Positions 1-7,247 are shown, counted from the first letter of the stretch. The stretch: DNA of 64,000 nucleotides from Desulfofundulus kuznetsovii DSM 6115 (GCF_000214705.1 NC_015573.1:1884911-1948910); one strand, 5' to 3'. Made by a program: numbers and translations. The notes: a model not told the origin generated them from the letters alone.

Positions 1-584
1 TCAATTGCTTTGCCAATGGTAGCATGGGTAATCACCGGGCCGTTACCCTGGCGGGCCAGTACTGCCGCCGCCGCCCCGGTTACCGTCCGGGTGGCGTACA
101 GGGGGCGCTGGGTACCCTGCTCCGTTGGATAACGGTACTGCCTTTCGGCCGTGGAATAATGGCTCGATACCCCCACCAGCACATATTCGGCAAAGCCGCC
201 GTCAATGAGCATGGCCCCCAGGGCCAGGCCTTCATACATGGTGGAGCAGGCCCCGTAAAGGCCGATAAAGGGAATACCCAGATCCCTGGCGACGAAATCA
301 GCACTGATGATCTGGTTCAAGAGGTCACCGGCCAGCAGGTAGTCAATGTTCTGGGGTTGGAGGTTGGCCCGCTGGATGGCATTTTGCATGACCTCTTTGA
401 GCATCCGCCGCTCTGCTTTTTCCCAGGTATTTTCCCCGTAATAGTTATCTTCCACCACTTTGTCAAAGGTATGACCCAAAGGTCCCTGGCCTTCTTTACT
501 TCCCACAATGGTGGCCGTAGAGATGATTACCGGTGGATTTTGAAACCACACGGTTTGCAGCCCGTTTTTTTTGGGTGCCGGCAA
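1..584 (-). CDS. spoVAD: Stage V sporulation protein AD, N-terminal part (runs off window)
   Basis: This is the first 194 codons of SpoVAD, a thiolase-fold protein of the SpoVA complex that moves dipicolinic acid into the forespore and out at germination. The start is TTG at 584-582, chosen because GGAGGTG at 591-597 lies six bases upstream and no ATG fits. The product begins M-P-A-P-K-K-N-G and contains the family stretches DNYYGENTWEKAERRM and LGIPFIGLYGACSTMYEG. The gene follows spoVAC by 12 bases and must be co-transcribed with it. B. subtilis SpoVAD is about 338 residues, so roughly 40% is missing beyond the window edge. Identification is confident from sequence similarity and position. 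Confidence 0.93.
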   Translation of the reverse strand, partial: MPAPKKNGLQTVWFQNPPVIISTATIVGSKEGQGPLGHTFDKVVEDNYYGENTWEKAERRMLKEVMQNAIQRANLQPQNIDYLLAGDLLNQIISADFVARDLGIPFIGLYGACSTMYEGLALGAMLIDGGFAEYVLVGVSSHYSTAERQYRYPTEQGTQRPLYATRTVTGAAAAVLARQGNGPVITHATIGKAI

Positions 585-596
585 AGGCTTCACCTC

Positions 597-1061
597 CTAC
601 CGGAAGAAGTAGTACAAAAGTGCGACCAACCAGGCTGTCACAATGCCAAAAACAAGCACCGGTCCGGCAACGGTGAATAGCCTCGCTCCCACTCCCAGAA
701 CAAGCCCTTCACCCCGGTATTCCATGGCCGGCGCGACCATGGAGTTGGCAAAGCCGGTAATGGGCACGATGGAACCGGCACCGGCAAATTTGGCAATTTC
801 ATCGTATACACCCAGCCCGGTTAGCAGAGCGGCCAGAAAAACCAGCACCGTGGAGGTAGCCGCCCCCGCTTCCCGCAAGGGCAGCCCGCGGGCCTGGAAA
901 AAGTTCAAAAATAACTGCCCTAAAACGCTGATCAGCCCTCCCACAACAAAAGCCCAGAAAACATTACGGCCAACGGTAGGCCGCGGTTGAACCTCCTGAA
1001 CCATCTTTTGATATTCCTTTTTTTGTATTTCCAGTGGCTGAGAATCTTTCACCTCGGCCAT
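597..1061 (-). CDS. spoVAC: Stage V sporulation protein AC, membrane component of the DPA channel
   Basis: SpoVAC, 154 residues, is a polytopic membrane protein of the SpoVA channel, mechanosensitive in B. subtilis, in the spore inner membrane. A basic cytoplasmic N-terminus of about 30 residues (QKKEYQKMVQ) precedes hydrophobic segments near residues 33-55, 67-90 and 128-152. The conserved loop with GSIVPITGFANSMVAPA lies near residues 95-111. Length matches the family (about 150). It sits directly upstream of spoVAD. The separate spoVAA and spoVAB genes of B. subtilis are absent between sigF and spoVAC here; a dodecin gene takes that place. Confidence 0.95.
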   Translation of the reverse strand: MAEVKDSQPLEIQKKEYQKMVQEVQPRPTVGRNVFWAFVVGGLISVLGQLFLNFFQARGLPLREAGAATSTVLVFLAALLTGLGVYDEIAKFAGAGSIVPITGFANSMVAPAMEYRGEGLVLGVGARLFTVAGPVLVFGIVTAWLVALLYYFFR

Positions 1062-1148
1062 CAGGTCTCACCCCCGGTTGTTATGGTTTCCTTTCAACCA
1101 GACGATTATGCGCCCGGGAGGGATCCCGGAAACGCCAGGAAAGATCAA

Positions 1149-1172
1149 GGGACACCTGCAGTGGTGTCCCGC
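1149..1172 (-). terminator. Hairpin between dodecin gene and spoVAC
   Basis: GGGACACC and GGTGTCCC form a perfect 8-bp stem with a 6-base loop, just after the dodecin stop codon on the minus strand. The U-tract is poor (TTGATCTTT), so it is at most a partial terminator or an mRNA-stabilising stem that allows read-through into spoVAC. Confidence 0.4.
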
Positions 1173-1180
1173 TCTGGTGT

Positions 1181-1375
1181 TTAGCCCCGGTGGGCAATCT
1201 TTACATTGGCCTTGTACTCGGTTACCCGGCCGTTTTGCACATTGGCGGTCAGGTTTACCACTTCCACACCAACGATGTCGCTGATGGTTTTGGAGGCTTC
1301 GTCCACGGCCGCCTGAACGGCGGCCTTCCACCCGTTGGGTGATTCACCGACTAATTCCGAAACCTTAATATGCAT
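1181..1375 (-). CDS. Dodecin family protein
   Basis: This 64-residue protein matches the dodecin family (small beta-alpha-beta-beta subunits that form hollow dodecamers, usually holding flavin). The family pattern is clear: MHIKVSELVGESPNGW, then a helix AVQAAVDEASKTI, then strands ending in EYKANVKIAHRG. The ribosome site AAAGGGGGATGA precedes the ATG. The tryptophan normally found in the second strand of flavin-binding dodecins (pattern VxWFEV) is absent: the matching stretch reads NVQNGRVTEYKANV. Flavin binding is therefore uncertain and a different ligand is possible. It lies between sigF and spoVAC, so expression with the forespore programme is likely (inference). Confidence 0.85.
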   Translation of the reverse strand: MHIKVSELVGESPNGWKAAVQAAVDEASKTISDIVGVEVVNLTANVQNGRVTEYKANVKIAHRG

Positions 1376-1476
1376 AAAGTCATCCCCCTTTGATAAACTT
1401 TTTTAACAGCTAAGGCTATTATCTACGATGAAAGGGGGTTTTATGCGGTTAAGAAACAATAAAAAGACCCGGGGTT

Positions 1477-1549
1477 ATAAATGTTCAGTGATCCCGTTAT
1501 GGTGCCGCGTTGTCCACTGCCGTTGGTAGCGGTTTTACTGAACAGTTAC
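1477..1549. mobile_element. MITE-like element copy 1 (73 bp)
   Basis: The left end is ATAAATGTTCAGTGA and the right end ACTGAACAGTTAC, imperfect inverted repeats of one another. It is flanked by a perfect 8-bp target duplication CCGGGGTT at 1469-1476 and 1550-1557. The right duplication touches the sigF stop codon (1557-1559), so the insertion hit the last bases of sigF without altering the protein. It contains no ORF. Confidence 0.85.
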
Positions 1550-1556
1550 CCGGGGT

Positions 1557-2336
1557 TCAACCATCCCCGGGCTGCATCATTTCCTTGAGCTTTTTTAAAG
1601 CCTGGCGTTCCAGGCGGGATACCTGTACCTGGGACAAACCCAGCCGTCTGGCCACATCCGCCTGGGTCTTGTCTTCAAAAAACCGCCACATGAGGATTTT
1701 TCTGTCCCTTTCGGGCAGGGACATGAGCAGTTCCTTGACAGCGATGTGATCCAGCCATGGCATATCCCCTTCCTCCCCATCCCGGAGCTGATCAAGAAGA
1801 TAAATGGGATCGCCTTCGTCCTGATGGAGAGTTTCATAAATGGAGGTGGGAGCCTGAGCCGCTTCCATGGCGGTGACCACATCCTCCCGGGAAATCCCCA
1901 ACTCCGCGGCCACTTCCCCCACCGAGGGCTCCCGGCCCAGCCGCCCGGTAAGGCGTTCCCGGGCCTGCTGAATGCGGTAGGCGGTTTCCTTAACTGACCG
2001 GCTCACCTTAACGGGGTTGTCGTCCCGCAAAAAGCGCCGGATTTCCCCGACAATCATGGGTACCGCATAAGTAGAGAATTTAACATCGTAATTTAAATCG
2101 AATTTATCGATGGCCTTCATCAGACCAATGCACCCAATCTGGAATAAGTCTTCCAGTTCGTAACCCCGGTTTTGAAAGCGCCGGACCAGATTGAAGACCA
2201 GTTTTAAATTACAGTTAATGAGCCTTTCCCGGGCAGCCTTGTCCCCGGCCCGGGCACGGCGCAGCAGTTCCCGCATCTCTTCATCGCCCAGAAGGGGGAA
2301 GCGGGGTAAATTCATTTCCACTAATCGGGTACTCAT
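1557..2336 (-). CDS. sigF: Forespore sigma factor SigF
   Basis: SigF, 259 residues, directs early forespore transcription. Sigma-70 region 2 covers about residues 45-115 (EDLFQIGCIGLMKAIDKFD and FSTYAVPMIVGEIRRFLRDD). Region 3 follows near 120-165. The region 4 helix-turn-helix is near 215-250 (TQADVARRLGLSQVQVSRLE). Length matches SigF of Bacillus and Clostridia, and the spoIIAA-spoIIAB-sigF order confirms it. Activity is held by SpoIIAB and released by dephosphorylated SpoIIAA. A small mobile element was inserted right after its stop codon. Confidence 0.97.
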   Translation of the reverse strand: MSTRLVEMNLPRFPLLGDEEMRELLRRARAGDKAARERLINCNLKLVFNLVRRFQNRGYELEDLFQIGCIGLMKAIDKFDLNYDVKFSTYAVPMIVGEIRRFLRDDNPVKVSRSVKETAYRIQQARERLTGRLGREPSVGEVAAELGISREDVVTAMEAAQAPTSIYETLHQDEGDPIYLLDQLRDGEEGDMPWLDHIAVKELLMSLPERDRKILMWRFFEDKTQADVARRLGLSQVQVSRLERQALKKLKEMMQPGDG

Positions 2337-2348
2337 GGGGCAGTCACC

Positions 2349-2804
2349 TCAATGCCCTCCCTGGGAAGCTGCTGCTGCACCCCGGTTGTTAATGTTTTTA
2401 ATCATCGTTATCCGGGTTCCCCTGGCCGGGCTGGAATCCACATGCAGGCGGTCCATAAAGGACTGCATGAACACAAACCCCAGGCCCATGCGTTCTGGAT
2501 CGGTGGAATAGGCCGGTTCCAGCGCCTTTTTTACATCGGCAATGCCCTTGCCATTATCTTCCACCCGGATTTCCACCCCGGTTTCCAGCAGGGTGACGAG
2601 CACCCGTACGATGCCTGTCGGGGAATTTTCATAACCATGGACAATGGCATTGGCCACCGCTTCGGAAACAGCTACTTTAATTTCCTCCAGGTCATTTAAA
2701 GTAAAGTCCAGCTGGGAGGCAAAGGCGGCCACGGCCACCCGGGCGAAGGCTACGTTAGCCGGCAGGCTTAAAAATTCCATCTTTAGCTGGTTAATCACTT
2801 TCAT
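2349..2804 (-). CDS. spoIIAB: Anti-sigma F factor / serine kinase SpoIIAB
   Basis: SpoIIAB, 151 residues, binds and inhibits SigF and phosphorylates SpoIIAA. It is a GHKL-fold ATPase: the N-box reads EAVANAIVHGY near residues 50-60, the G1 box VEDNGKGI near 80-87 and the G2 region GLGFVFMQSF near 107-116. The gene lies 12 bases downstream of spoIIAA and 12 upstream of sigF, the classical operon arrangement. A four-residue alanine run and GGH end the protein and probably form a disordered tail. Confidence 0.97.
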   Translation of the reverse strand: MKVINQLKMEFLSLPANVAFARVAVAAFASQLDFTLNDLEEIKVAVSEAVANAIVHGYENSPTGIVRVLVTLLETGVEIRVEDNGKGIADVKKALEPAYSTDPERMGLGFVFMQSFMDRLHVDSSPARGTRITMIKNINNRGAAAASQGGH

Positions 2805-2816
2805 GGCAATCCCCCC

Positions 2817-3158
2817 TCACCCGGCCCTGGCTACAGCTTCTTCTTCCGTGGTATACTCGCCCATGATCCGGAAAAGCCCCGAAAGCTCACAAATGCGGCG
2901 CACATGGGGTTGCAAACCCACCAGCGAAACCCTGCCTCCTTCCCTGGCCAGGCGCTTGTAGCGGCCGAGGATAACCCCTAAACAGGAACTGTCAATATAA
3001 GAGACCCGGCTTAAATTGAGCACCAGGTGACGCACCGGGTTTTTATTTAAAGATTCTTCCAGGGCATTGCGCAGGAAATCGGCTACCCCCAGGTCCAGTT
3101 CCCCTTCCAGGCGGACAAACAGGGTATCCTGTCTGATTTCCAGATCCAGTTCCACCAT
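2817..3158 (-). CDS. spoIIAA: Anti-anti-sigma factor SpoIIAA
   Basis: SpoIIAA, 113 residues, is a STAS-domain protein that frees SigF by capturing SpoIIAB when unphosphorylated. The regulatory serine lies in SYIDSSCLGVILGRYKRL (residues 53-70), matching Ser57/58 of the family. SpoIIE is the expected phosphatase and is not in this window. It is the first gene of the spoIIA operon. Its likely control region (Spo0A box, SigH-like promoter) lies upstream of a 178-bp mobile element that now forms most of the leader. Confidence 0.97.
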   Translation of the reverse strand: MVELDLEIRQDTLFVRLEGELDLGVADFLRNALEESLNKNPVRHLVLNLSRVSYIDSSCLGVILGRYKRLAREGGRVSLVGLQPHVRRICELSGLFRIMGEYTTEEEAVARAG

Positions 3159-3181
3159 AGATCACCCCTGCCGCGTTTTGG

Positions 3182-3359
3182 GTAAATATTCAGCGAACCC
3201 GGTTGGATGCGGCCCAGCACTCCCGGTGTTTCAGGTTTAATTGACATATCCGGTCTTGGGAAGAGCCAGTAGCCCGAGAGTGCTGGGTCCTCGCTCACTC
3301 CAGTGCTTCGCTCCGGACAGCGCCGCATCCTCGTCATTACGGTTTTAATGAATATTTAC
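3182..3359. mobile_element. MITE-like element copy 2 (178 bp) in the spoIIA leader
   Basis: The ends are GTAAATATTCAGCGAACC and TTTTAATGAATATTTAC. Flanks CGTTTTGG (3174-3181) and CGTTTTAA (3360-3367) match at 6 of 8 bases, as expected for an aged target duplication. An inner module bounded by CCCAGCACTC (about 3212) and GAGTGCTGGG (about 3288-3297) is also present, inverted, in the copy at 18646-18815. The outer arms match the copy at 20617-20926. Confidence 0.8.
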
Positions 3360-3394
3360 CGTTTTAACTAGTTTTAACACATAACTTCTACGGC

Positions 3395-3438
3395 GGGGCG
3401 GCATTCTCCTGCTAAATGTTACCATATATTCTGTCGAA
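3395..3438 (-). promoter_or_regulatory. Candidate Spo0A box and SigH-like promoter of spoIIA
   Basis: TGTCGAA, a perfect Spo0A-box core, is on the plus strand at 3432-3438 (TTCGACA read with the operon). About 20 bases further along the minus strand is GCAGGAGAA, 8 of 9 to the SigH -35 RNAGGAWWW, followed after 12-13 bases by TAGAAGTT, a weak match to the SigH -10. In B. subtilis the spoIIA operon is SigH-transcribed and Spo0A-activated, so the order box-promoter-gene fits. Assignment is by eye; the -10 match is poor. Confidence 0.45.
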
Positions 3439-3450
3439 ATGCAAATTTTA

Positions 3451-3473
3451 AGGCGCCCCTTGTCCCGGGGCAC
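3451..3473 (-). terminator. Hairpin after dacF
   Basis: GGTGCCCC and GGGGCGCC pair around a 6-7 base loop on the minus strand just downstream of dacF, followed by TTAAAATTT. The U-tract is weak, so read-through from dacF into spoIIA, known in B. subtilis, remains possible. Confidence 0.45.
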
Positions 3474-3478
3474 CCGTT

Positions 3479-4648
3479 TTAACGAACGCTGTGCAGGCGT
3501 GTAAATACTTTTTTGATCTGCTGCAGCAAGTTGGCCTTTTTAACTTCATACCGGGCCACCAGAGGCACCCGCAGCACTTCCCGCCCGTCCTTTTTCACTA
3601 CACAGAAGCCAAGCTGCTGCCCCTTGGTTACGGGAGCGGTTACGTGGGAGGGCAGTTCCAGGTGGGTGGTGAATCCCCGGTCCTCCCCTTTTGGTGCTAC
3701 CACGGTAACCCGGTCTTTTGTCACCACATCCAGCTTATCCACCATGCCCTTGCTTACAGGCAGATATTTTACTTTAGCGCCCGCCGGGTAGATGTTTACC
3801 GCCTTGTAACGGGCAAAGCCATACTTGTAAAGCTTGATGGATTCCCGGAAATGGCTCTTTGGTTCGGGTGTACCCAGGACTACCACAATCAACCGCAGGC
3901 CGTCCCGTTCCGCAGAAGAAGCCAGGCAATATTTGGCCTCGTTGGTCCAGCCCGTCTTGCCGGCATCCACGCCCTCGTACCACTTGAGCAGCTTGTTGGT
4001 ATTCCACAGCTTGAACTTCCCACCGCGCAAATCATATTCGTAGATGGACGAGATACGGCGGAAAAGGGGATATTTCAAGCATTCCCGCAAAATAACCGCC
4101 ATATCGTAGGCCGATGTGTAATGGCCCTCGGCCGGCAGGCCGGTGCAGTTGACAAAATGGGTGTGTTTTAAACCCAGTTGTTTGGCCCGCTGGTTCATGG
4201 CCTCCACAAAAGCCTCTTCGCTCCCCAGGATGTGCTCGGCCACGGCCACGCTGGCGTCATTGGCGGATCCTACGGCCACGGCGATAAGCATTTCTTCGAA
4301 ACTGAATTCTTCCCCGGGCTCAAGGTAAATCTGGGAGCCGCCCATTTCCCACGCGTTTTCACTGGCCACCACCCGGTCCTTAAGACTGACCCTGCCCTGT
4401 TCCACGGCTTCCACGGCTAAAAGGAGGGTCATGATTTTGGTTACACTGGCCATGGGTAATTCCTTATCGGGATTTTTGGCCCATAAAACCTTACCCGTAT
4501 AGGCTTCCATGAGCACCGCTGATTCGGCGGTAGTATCCAGCCCACCCCTGGTGCCTTCCTCCTTCTCTTTCACCGCCCAGGCCGGTAAGGCACAAGCCAG
4601 GGTGAATATACAAACGAGCAATATACTGAGGATTTTCCGGGCGAACAT
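3479..4648 (-). CDS. dacF: D-alanyl-D-alanine carboxypeptidase DacF
   Basis: DacF, 389 residues, is a penicillin-binding protein 5-type DD-carboxypeptidase that trims peptidoglycan stem peptides, in spores acting on cortex cross-linking. A signal peptide covers about residues 1-25. The catalytic motifs are S68-V-T-K71, S127-A-N129 and K230-T-G232, all intact. The C-terminal beta domain (about 285-370) precedes an amphipathic tail (KKANLLQQIKKVFTRLH) that should anchor the protein on the membrane. Its place immediately before spoIIAA matches B. subtilis dacF. Confidence 0.93.
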   Translation of the reverse strand: MFARKILSILLVCIFTLACALPAWAVKEKEEGTRGGLDTTAESAVLMEAYTGKVLWAKNPDKELPMASVTKIMTLLLAVEAVEQGRVSLKDRVVASENAWEMGGSQIYLEPGEEFSFEEMLIAVAVGSANDASVAVAEHILGSEEAFVEAMNQRAKQLGLKHTHFVNCTGLPAEGHYTSAYDMAVILRECLKYPLFRRISSIYEYDLRGGKFKLWNTNKLLKWYEGVDAGKTGWTNEAKYCLASSAERDGLRLIVVVLGTPEPKSHFRESIKLYKYGFARYKAVNIYPAGAKVKYLPVSKGMVDKLDVVTKDRVTVVAPKGEDRGFTTHLELPSHVTAPVTKGQQLGFCVVKKDGREVLRVPLVARYEVKKANLLQQIKKVFTRLHSVR

Positions 4649-4681
4649 TAGAAAAACCTCCTTACCCTTATTTCGGTGATT

Positions 4682-4739
4682 GTAAATGTTCAGTGACCCG
4701 CTATGGTGCCGGTGGGAGCGGTTTTACTGAAACATTTAC
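4682..4739. mobile_element. MITE-like element copy 3 (58 bp), perfect 8-bp duplication
   Basis: The ends are GTAAATGTTCAGTGA and TTACTGAAACATTTAC. The target duplication CGGTGATT is perfect (4674-4681 and 4740-4747). The element entered the 3' end of the hydrolase gene below: the last 12 codons and the stop of that gene lie inside it. Removing the element and one duplication restores a reading frame ending Y-Q-S-P-K-stop. Confidence 0.9.
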
Positions 4740-5648
4740 CGGTGATTGGTATACCGGAAATATTTCAGCCGCCGGGAGAGATTCCTGAAAATCGTAAGCC
4801 ATCCTGCTTAGCCGGGCGATGTCGGCAAAACCCTCCCGGACATCTTTTACCCCGCTGGACAAAACCACCAGGATGTAAGGCCGCCGGCCAAAAACCACCC
4901 CGCAGTCGTTGGCTATCCCTTCCAGATCCCCTTCCTTATGGGCCACCATGACCTGGTGCGGAAGCAGTCCCGGTAAGCCGACATGAAAAGACGGGTGGGC
5001 CAGATCATCCAGCAGGCGCTGCCCTTCCTGCGGATGGCGCCGGGCGAAATCCAGGGTGGCCCTGACATAGGTGGCCAGGTCCCGGGCGGTGGTTAAATTT
5101 TTCCCTCGCGGATAGACCGTACGGCCGCCCAGCCCCTTCATATAGGCATAAAAATTCGGTCGGCCCACGTGCCTGGCCAGCATGCGAAAGGCCACGTTAT
5201 CACTGATGGTGATGGCCAGATTGGTCAGCAGACGCAGGGAATAGGTATCTCCGTCCCTGGCTTCGTAACGCAGCACTCCGGAACCGTCTTCATAATCGGT
5301 GGCCTTGCGGTAACTCACCCGGTCGTACCAGTGCATTTTACCCTGTACCACCAGATCGTTTATGTACAGGGCCATGGGCAGCTTGACCGTGCTGGCTGCC
5401 ACCATTGGTTTATCGGCATTAATACCGAAACTGGCGCCGGAGGCCAGATCCTCAAAGTAAATGGCAAAGGTGGACTTTTTGCCGTGCACAAATTTTTTCA
5501 TCTGCTTTTTTAAAGGCGAGTAATCAATGTTCTGCAGCGGTTGATGAGAAAGGCCTCCGGTCACCGGCATATTACTGCCTGCGACGGCGGGACCGGCGGT
5601 CAGGCTTAAAACAAGCAGGAGAACTGCCAGGCGGGTAATGCTAACCAT
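4701..5648 (-). CDS. Secreted serine hydrolase of class A beta-lactamase fold
   Basis: This 315-residue exported protein (signal peptide about 1-24) has the class A beta-lactamase/DD-peptidase fold: S86-T-V-K89, then S149-D-N151, then K-E-G in the third-motif position (HKEGD). Substrate is unknown; such proteins next to sporulation genes may act on spore peptidoglycan. It overlaps the upstream amidase gene by 8 bases, so the two are translationally coupled. The final residues V-N-V-S-V-K-P-L-P-P-A-P are encoded by an inserted mobile element; the inferred older C-terminus was ...YQSPK. The active site is far from this change. Confidence 0.8.
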   Translation of the reverse strand: MVSITRLAVLLLVLSLTAGPAVAGSNMPVTGGLSHQPLQNIDYSPLKKQMKKFVHGKKSTFAIYFEDLASGASFGINADKPMVAASTVKLPMALYINDLVVQGKMHWYDRVSYRKATDYEDGSGVLRYEARDGDTYSLRLLTNLAITISDNVAFRMLARHVGRPNFYAYMKGLGGRTVYPRGKNLTTARDLATYVRATLDFARRHPQEGQRLLDDLAHPSFHVGLPGLLPHQVMVAHKEGDLEGIANDCGVVFGRRPYILVVLSSGVKDVREGFADIARLSRMAYDFQESLPAAEIFPVYQSPVNVSVKPLPPAP

Positions 5649-6378
5649 GCTGTTTCACCTCCCCTTTGCCGCCCTGGAAGTAGTTGACCACACCACGGAG
5701 GACGGCCCGGGCAGCCCGTTCCTGATAGGCGGGATCGGTTAGCTGCCGGGATTCATGTTCGTGGCTTAAAAACCCCACTTCCACTATTACCGCCGGCATG
5801 CGGGAGTTGCGGCAGACGTAAAAATCACCGGCCAAAGCCTGGCGCCCCGAATCCACCAGGTTCTTGTTCAGCTCCGCCTGGATGGCTTCGGCCAGTTTCC
5901 GGCCTTCCTGGGAACCGGTCTGGTAAAAAACCTGTGCCCCGTATTCATCGGGCTCGGAAAAATGATTCAAGTGGATGCTGAGGAAAAGATGGGCACCGCA
6001 TTTATTGGCCAGTTCCACCCGGCGGGCCAGATCGTGGGCTTCTATCCTTTCCCCACCGCTTCCCCCGGGACCCGCCGTTTCCCGATCCCCCTCCCTGGTC
6101 AGCACCACCCGGGCCCCGGCCTGCCGGAAAACGTCCGCCACCCGCCGGCTGATTTCCATGGCCACATCCTTTTCCACAATGCCGTGACATCCCACCGTCC
6201 CCGGGTCGTCCCCGCCATGACCGGGATCAATGACGATTACCCGCCCGGCCAGGGCGTTACCGGGAGGGGCCGCCGCTGCTGGAGCCGCCACCTGATAAAC
6301 CAGACCCAAAATAACTGCCATGAGCATAATGCGGGTAAAACTTTGCGGCGCAGGGTGCAACACGGTTCTCCACCTCAA
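5641..6378 (-). CDS. cwlD: N-acetylmuramoyl-L-alanine amidase, CwlD-like
   Basis: This 245-residue zinc amidase cleaves the bond between muramic acid and L-alanine. CwlD of B. subtilis does this in the spore cortex as the first step of muramic-delta-lactam formation. A membrane anchor or signal segment lies at about 16-37. The Amidase_3 domain shows DPGHGG (H54), E69, H136 in LSIHLNHF and the catalytic E200 in VIVEVGFLSH, a full set. Length is near CwlD (237), with no extra binding repeats. CwlD rather than a vegetative amidase is inferred from size and the neighbouring dacF, the usual partner in delta-lactam synthesis. Confidence 0.82.
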   Translation of the reverse strand: MRWRTVLHPAPQSFTRIMLMAVILGLVYQVAAPAAAAPPGNALAGRVIVIDPGHGGDDPGTVGCHGIVEKDVAMEISRRVADVFRQAGARVVLTREGDRETAGPGGSGGERIEAHDLARRVELANKCGAHLFLSIHLNHFSEPDEYGAQVFYQTGSQEGRKLAEAIQAELNKNLVDSGRQALAGDFYVCRNSRMPAVIVEVGFLSHEHESRQLTDPAYQERAARAVLRGVVNYFQGGKGEVKQHG

Positions 6379-6481
6379 AAGCTAATATCGGGTAATAACC
6401 GGGTCCACAACTCATCCCGCCTACTGTCACTTAAAGTTTACAATCCCTATAAAATTTATAAGCCCAGGGAGGATCTAGTTT

Positions 6482-6586
6482 CTGACAAATAAAGCATCCA
6501 TGGCCCAGAAGATGGCCCTGTACGCCCTCACCGACCTGGAAAAAAAGAAAAAGCTGGCCAAAAACCTGGCCGGCATTGCGGAATGA
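6482..6586 (+). CDS. Possible small ORF (28-34 residues) upstream of cotJ
   Basis: An open frame from CTG 6482 (after AGGGAGG at 6466-6472) or ATG 6500 to TGA 6584-6586 encodes a lysine-rich peptide, M-A-Q-K-M-A-L-Y-A-L-T-D-L-E-K-K-K-K-L-A and so on, ending N-L-A-G-I-A-E. A strong terminator follows two bases later, which suggests a real transcript. I do not recognise the peptide. It could be a small protein or the tail of a decayed gene. ATG 6500 has no good ribosome site. Confidence 0.35.
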   Translation: MTNKASMAQKMALYALTDLEKKKKLAKNLAGIAE

Positions 6587-6587
6587 G

Positions 6588-6621
6588 AAAAGCCCCCGGT
6601 GTCACCCGCCGGGGGCTTTTT
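6588..6621 (+). terminator. Rho-independent terminator
   Basis: AAAGCCCCCGG and CCGGGGGCTTTTT form a stem of about ten pairs with an 8-9 base loop, followed by T5. It has run of A on one side and T on the other, so it could act in both directions. It ends the small ORF on the plus strand and lies between the divergent cwlD and cotJ transcripts. Confidence 0.85.
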
Positions 6622-6676
6622 GTGTGCAGCCCATCACTTCGGGCAAGAAAAATCAGAATTACAACTTTTTGCGGTG

Positions 6677-6703
6677 TCATTATATGAGGGCATAACATAC
6701 TGT
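6677..6703 (+). promoter_or_regulatory. Candidate SigE-type promoter of cotJ
   Basis: TCATTAT (6677-6683) and CATACTGT (6696-6703), 12 bases apart, resemble the mother-cell SigE -35 (KMATATT) and -10 (CATACAHT). cotJ of B. subtilis is SigE-dependent. Matches are partial and were judged by eye. Confidence 0.4.
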
Positions 6704-6748
6704 ATTTGTAAGATTTTCATCTCATACCACTTAAAGGAGGCTGTTGGA

Positions 6749-6958
6749 ATGACCACCCCCGAAAAAACGCCGGAGCAGGAAGTAAAAGTAGCCGCCGCAG
6801 ACGCTCCCCCCGTCGCCCATACTTCCGGCTTTTATCCCCCGCTCCGGTTGGCCCAGGCCTATGTACCTCCCCAGCGTTACGGCAGAACATACACCCCGGC
6901 CGAGGCTCTGGAAAAAGGGACCCTTTTCCCGGAACTTTACAGCCCCTACCCCTATTAA
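6749..6958 (+). CDS. cotJA: Spore coat-associated protein CotJA
   Basis: CotJA, 69 residues, is a small spore coat protein. The ATG at 6749 was chosen because AAAGGAGG lies at 6733-6740 and because the family pattern starts soon after; an upstream frame extension lacks a ribosome site. The proline- and tyrosine-rich core RLAQAYVPPQRYGRTYTP (about 31-48), followed by ALEKGTLFPELYSPY, is the family signature. It is the first gene of a cotJABC operon running against the surrounding genes. Confidence 0.9.
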   Translation: MTTPEKTPEQEVKVAAADAPPVAHTSGFYPPLRLAQAYVPPQRYGRTYTPAEALEKGTLFPELYSPYPY

Positions 6959-6989
6959 GACGGGACTTCCCTGGAAAGGAGGAAAATAA

Positions 6990-7247
6990 GTGGACTCGAG
7001 GCGGTTACAACTGTTGCACGATATTATGGCCCTGGAATTCGTGGCCATAGAGTTGAACCTTTACCTGGACACCCATCCCACGGAGCAGGAGCCTTTAAAT
7101 GATTACAACCTGGTCACCGAACGCTTGAACCAGCTGAAGGCCCAGTACGAGCGCATGTACGGTCCGCTGGTATCTTATGGCTTTTCACCCAGCGAATATC
7201 CCTGGCGCTGGATTGAAGATCCCTGGCCCTGGGAAATTCAATTTTAA
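6990..7247 (+). CDS. cotJB: Spore coat protein CotJB
   Basis: CotJB, 85 residues, is a coat-associated protein working with CotJA and CotJC. It starts at GTG 6990 behind AAAGGAGGAAAATAA. The family shows here as a helical N-terminal half (LQLLHDIMALEFVAIELNLYL, close to one continuous helix) and an aromatic C-terminal tail rich in Trp and Pro (YPWRWIEDPWPWEIQF). The cotJA stop is 31 bases upstream and cotJC starts 16 bases downstream, so one transcript is expected. Confidence 0.9.
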   Translation: MDSRRLQLLHDIMALEFVAIELNLYLDTHPTEQEPLNDYNLVTERLNQLKAQYERMYGPLVSYGFSPSEYPWRWIEDPWPWEIQF

